7,446 nt of DNA from positions 1 through 7,446 of the forward strand of contig JBLNCU010000127.1 of the NCBI GenBank assembly GCA_050260935.1. The letters run 5' to 3'. The position numbers were made by a program, and so were the translations under genes. Of this stretch, positions 6,576-7,446 are shown piece by piece (position 1 is the first letter of the stretch; every line of letters begins with the position of its first letter). Below the pieces are notes generated by a model, which saw nothing but the letters and a program-made list of their open reading frames with translations, was not told where the DNA came from and did not search any database. This DNA is from UBA8346 sp050260935 (GTDB lineage: Bacteria; Bacillota; UBA4882; UBA8346).

Positions 6576-6848
6576 TGTTATGAAGGATCTCTGTGGTTCC
6601 CCGGAGAATTTCAGTTATTCTCTGGAGGATCCCCTTAATTCTATAGAGAATTTTTATTATTCTTTTAAGGATTACCGTTATTCTCCTGAGAATCTCCGGA
6701 ATTCTCCCGGAGATCCCCAAAATTCCCCGGAGTATCTTACTAATTCTCGGGAAAATTTCCGCCATTCTCCCGAGAATCTTGATTATTCTCCGGAAAATCC
6801 CGTTGATTCTCCTTAGGGTCCCTGCAATTCTCCAGAGTCTTTATTAGA
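6576..6848. repeat. Degenerate 21-bp tandem array with palindromic cores (about 13 units)
   Basis: From 6597 to 6848 the plus strand divides into twelve consecutive 21-bp units with no insertion or deletion; a thirteenth, more decayed unit precedes them (6576-6596). The consensus is TTCTCCGGAGAA, then TCTC and a variable end finishing in A. In the first eleven full units (6597-6827) positions 1-3 (TTC), 13 (T) and 21 (A) are invariant. The 12-base core is self-complementary or nearly so in many units, for example TTCTC-CT-GAGAA (6681) and TTCTC-CC-GAGAA (6765). Units have diverged widely, yet the 21-bp phase, two turns of B-DNA, is intact. No stop occurs on the plus strand in one frame until unit 11, nor on the minus strand in one frame across the array, but neither frame has a usable ribosome site and start. 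It may be an operator array, an RNA hairpin array upstream of argH, or an old satellite. Confidence 0.85.
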
Positions 6849-6868
6849 GAGTGAATTGTTTTTATCAA

Positions 6869-6952
6869 TTACCCCTCCGCGGTCTCTACCGGTTGAGCTG
6901 GCGGCGGGCTTTTAGGAGCGTCTTTACAGGAAGAACAGAGATTCCTTTCTGT
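6869..6952 (-). pseudogene. Possible C-terminal tail of the broken zinc-ribbon gene
   Basis: A short open stretch on the minus strand reads TERNLCSSCKDAPKSPPPAQ and ends a few residues later at TAA 6871-6869. A CxxC knuckle followed by a Pro/Ala-rich end is typical of C-terminal zinc-ribbon tails in small bacterial proteins. It has no start of its own and lies downstream of, and on the same strand as, the N-terminal zinc-ribbon fragment, in the frame that fragment would enter after one frameshift. Together they suggest one interrupted gene. The piece is short, so this is tentative. Confidence 0.3.
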
Positions 6953-6972
6953 TTAAATTGAGTGCTTTATAG

Positions 6973-7068
6973 GCAAGAATAACGGAATATGACATATTAA
7001 AAGGAGTCCGGTGCAGCCGAAAACGCATAGAACGCCTAATGAAAGAGATGGGTATAAAGCGGGGCTAA
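6973..7068 (+). mobile_element. IS3-family transposase remnant (OrfB HTH_21-like segment)
   Basis: Thirty-one codons between two stops include KGVRCSRKRIERLMKEMGIK, closely matching the helix-turn-helix stretch just before the DDE integrase core of IS3-family OrfB proteins (typical wording is ...GIRCSRKRVARLMRENGI...). Neither the upstream OrfB part nor the catalytic DDE residues are present, and there is no start codon with a ribosome site. It is a relic on the strand opposite to all neighbouring genes. I could not identify terminal inverted repeats or target duplications. Confidence 0.6.
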
Positions 7069-7119
7069 GGATTACCGGGCGGCTGGCCTGTAACTCACTT
7101 AAGGGCTGGTCTTTTCTTT

Positions 7120-7314
7120 TCAAACAGCAATGGATTTGATAATCCTGCGGCGGGCCAGCGGGAACAGCGGAATGAGAATGGAGAAACAGGCCGTAACATC
7201 ATACAACTCGATTTTAGAAAATCTGCCGCAGTGGCGGCAATTGTTAAAGAAGTGCCGGCGGTTGCGCTTACCTAAATAGGTGATGCCGACGCCTAAAAAA
7301 TGAAATCCCGTCAA
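7120..7314 (-). pseudogene. Zinc-ribbon protein, N-terminal fragment, probably frameshifted
   Basis: The frame reads FHFLGVGITYLGKRNRR, then NNCRHCGRFSKIELYDVTA and FSILIPLFPLARRRIIKS. This order (GxG start, CxxC, then a hydrophobic F-x-I-P-L-F-P segment and basic residues) is that of small bacterial zinc-ribbon proteins, whose second Cys pair normally follows a few residues after the basic run. Here the frame ends SIAV-stop at 7122-7120, while the next frame over offers HCC at 7132-7124 in just that place, suggesting a one-base frameshift near 7132. The best start is TTG 7314-7312, four bases after AAGGAG, giving 64 residues. An IS3 remnant lies downstream, before a possible CxxC tail. Function of this family is not known to me. 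It could instead be a short intact ORF. Confidence 0.5.
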
Positions 7315-7446
7315 TCCGCTCCTTAAAAATAGTTGAATACAAATTCGCAATTTCGAACGGATTCTCTTTTTTCTAACAGGTTAACCGGCGGGATTACATA
7401 AGAACCTTATTTAAGGAAAAAAGCTTATCACAATAGATATCTAGAG

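Noticed and set aside
6580..6816. 78-residue plus-strand ORF with SPEN-like heptads
   Set aside because: It is the array read in one frame. There is no ribosome site before its ATG, and a stop-free frame is expected when a repeat unit is a multiple of three bases. Reported as a repeat, with the coding idea kept as a finding.
6576..6848. CRISPR array
   Set aside because: Units are only 21 bp, directly adjacent, diverged from each other, with no alternation of identical repeats and unique spacers, and there are no cas genes.
6881..6899. tRNA D-arm-like sequence on the minus strand (AGCTCAACCGGTAGAGACC)
   Set aside because: No matching acceptor, anticodon or T arm could be built around it; it lies within the zinc-ribbon tail reading.
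7405..7416. CCTTATTTAAGG-like palindrome as a terminator near the right edge
   Set aside because: Only 5 bp of A/T-rich stem, no clear T tract in the right place and no gene visible to terminate within the window.

Overview
The window looks like chromosomal DNA of a low-to-mid GC, probably spore-forming member of the Bacillota (Clostridia-like). The evidence is a SigH (Spo0H) sigma factor, a Mini-RNase III (MrnC), a DapG-type aspartokinase, strong AGGAGG-type ribosome sites and consensus sigma-A promoters. Every confident gene lies on the minus strand, so transcription runs from right to left.

Layout in the direction of transcription. (1) Right end, 7446 to about 6849: no intact gene. It holds the N-terminal part of a zinc-ribbon protein gene that appears broken, a 31-codon IS3-family transposase remnant on the plus strand, and a possible zinc-ribbon tail. 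(2) 6848-6576: a degenerate tandem array of about thirteen 21-bp units. Each unit carries a palindromic core close to TTCTCCGGAGAA, and the phase never slips. I recognise no known element. (3) 6563-6541: a short hairpin flanked by A and T runs, just ahead of argH. (4) 6493-2063: a compact run argH - dapG - apt - mrnC - rlmB. It covers the last step of arginine synthesis, the first step of the aspartate pathway, adenine salvage, 23S rRNA maturation and 23S rRNA 2'-O-methylation. The first four genes are 15-22 nt apart; mrnC and rlmB are 92 nt apart with a hairpin between them. (5) 1801-1148: sigH with its own near-consensus promoter and a strong terminator. (6) 1105-773: a small coiled-coil reading frame, apparently broken, ending at a second hairpin. 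(7) 640-1: a textbook promoter driving tRNA-Tyr, initiator tRNA-fMet, tRNA-Thr and tuf, which runs off the left edge.

The mrnC-rlmB-sigH-(tRNA)-tuf order is a familiar Bacillota translation and stationary-phase neighbourhood. Here the usual cysS ahead of mrnC and yacP/rae1 between rlmB and sigH are absent, and argH-dapG-apt sits in front instead. Several longest-ORF starts are too far upstream. Ribosome sites support shorter proteins for argH, apt, mrnC, rlmB and sigH, and those are the coordinates given here.

The most unusual structure is the 21-bp array upstream of argH, followed by the two decayed small genes.
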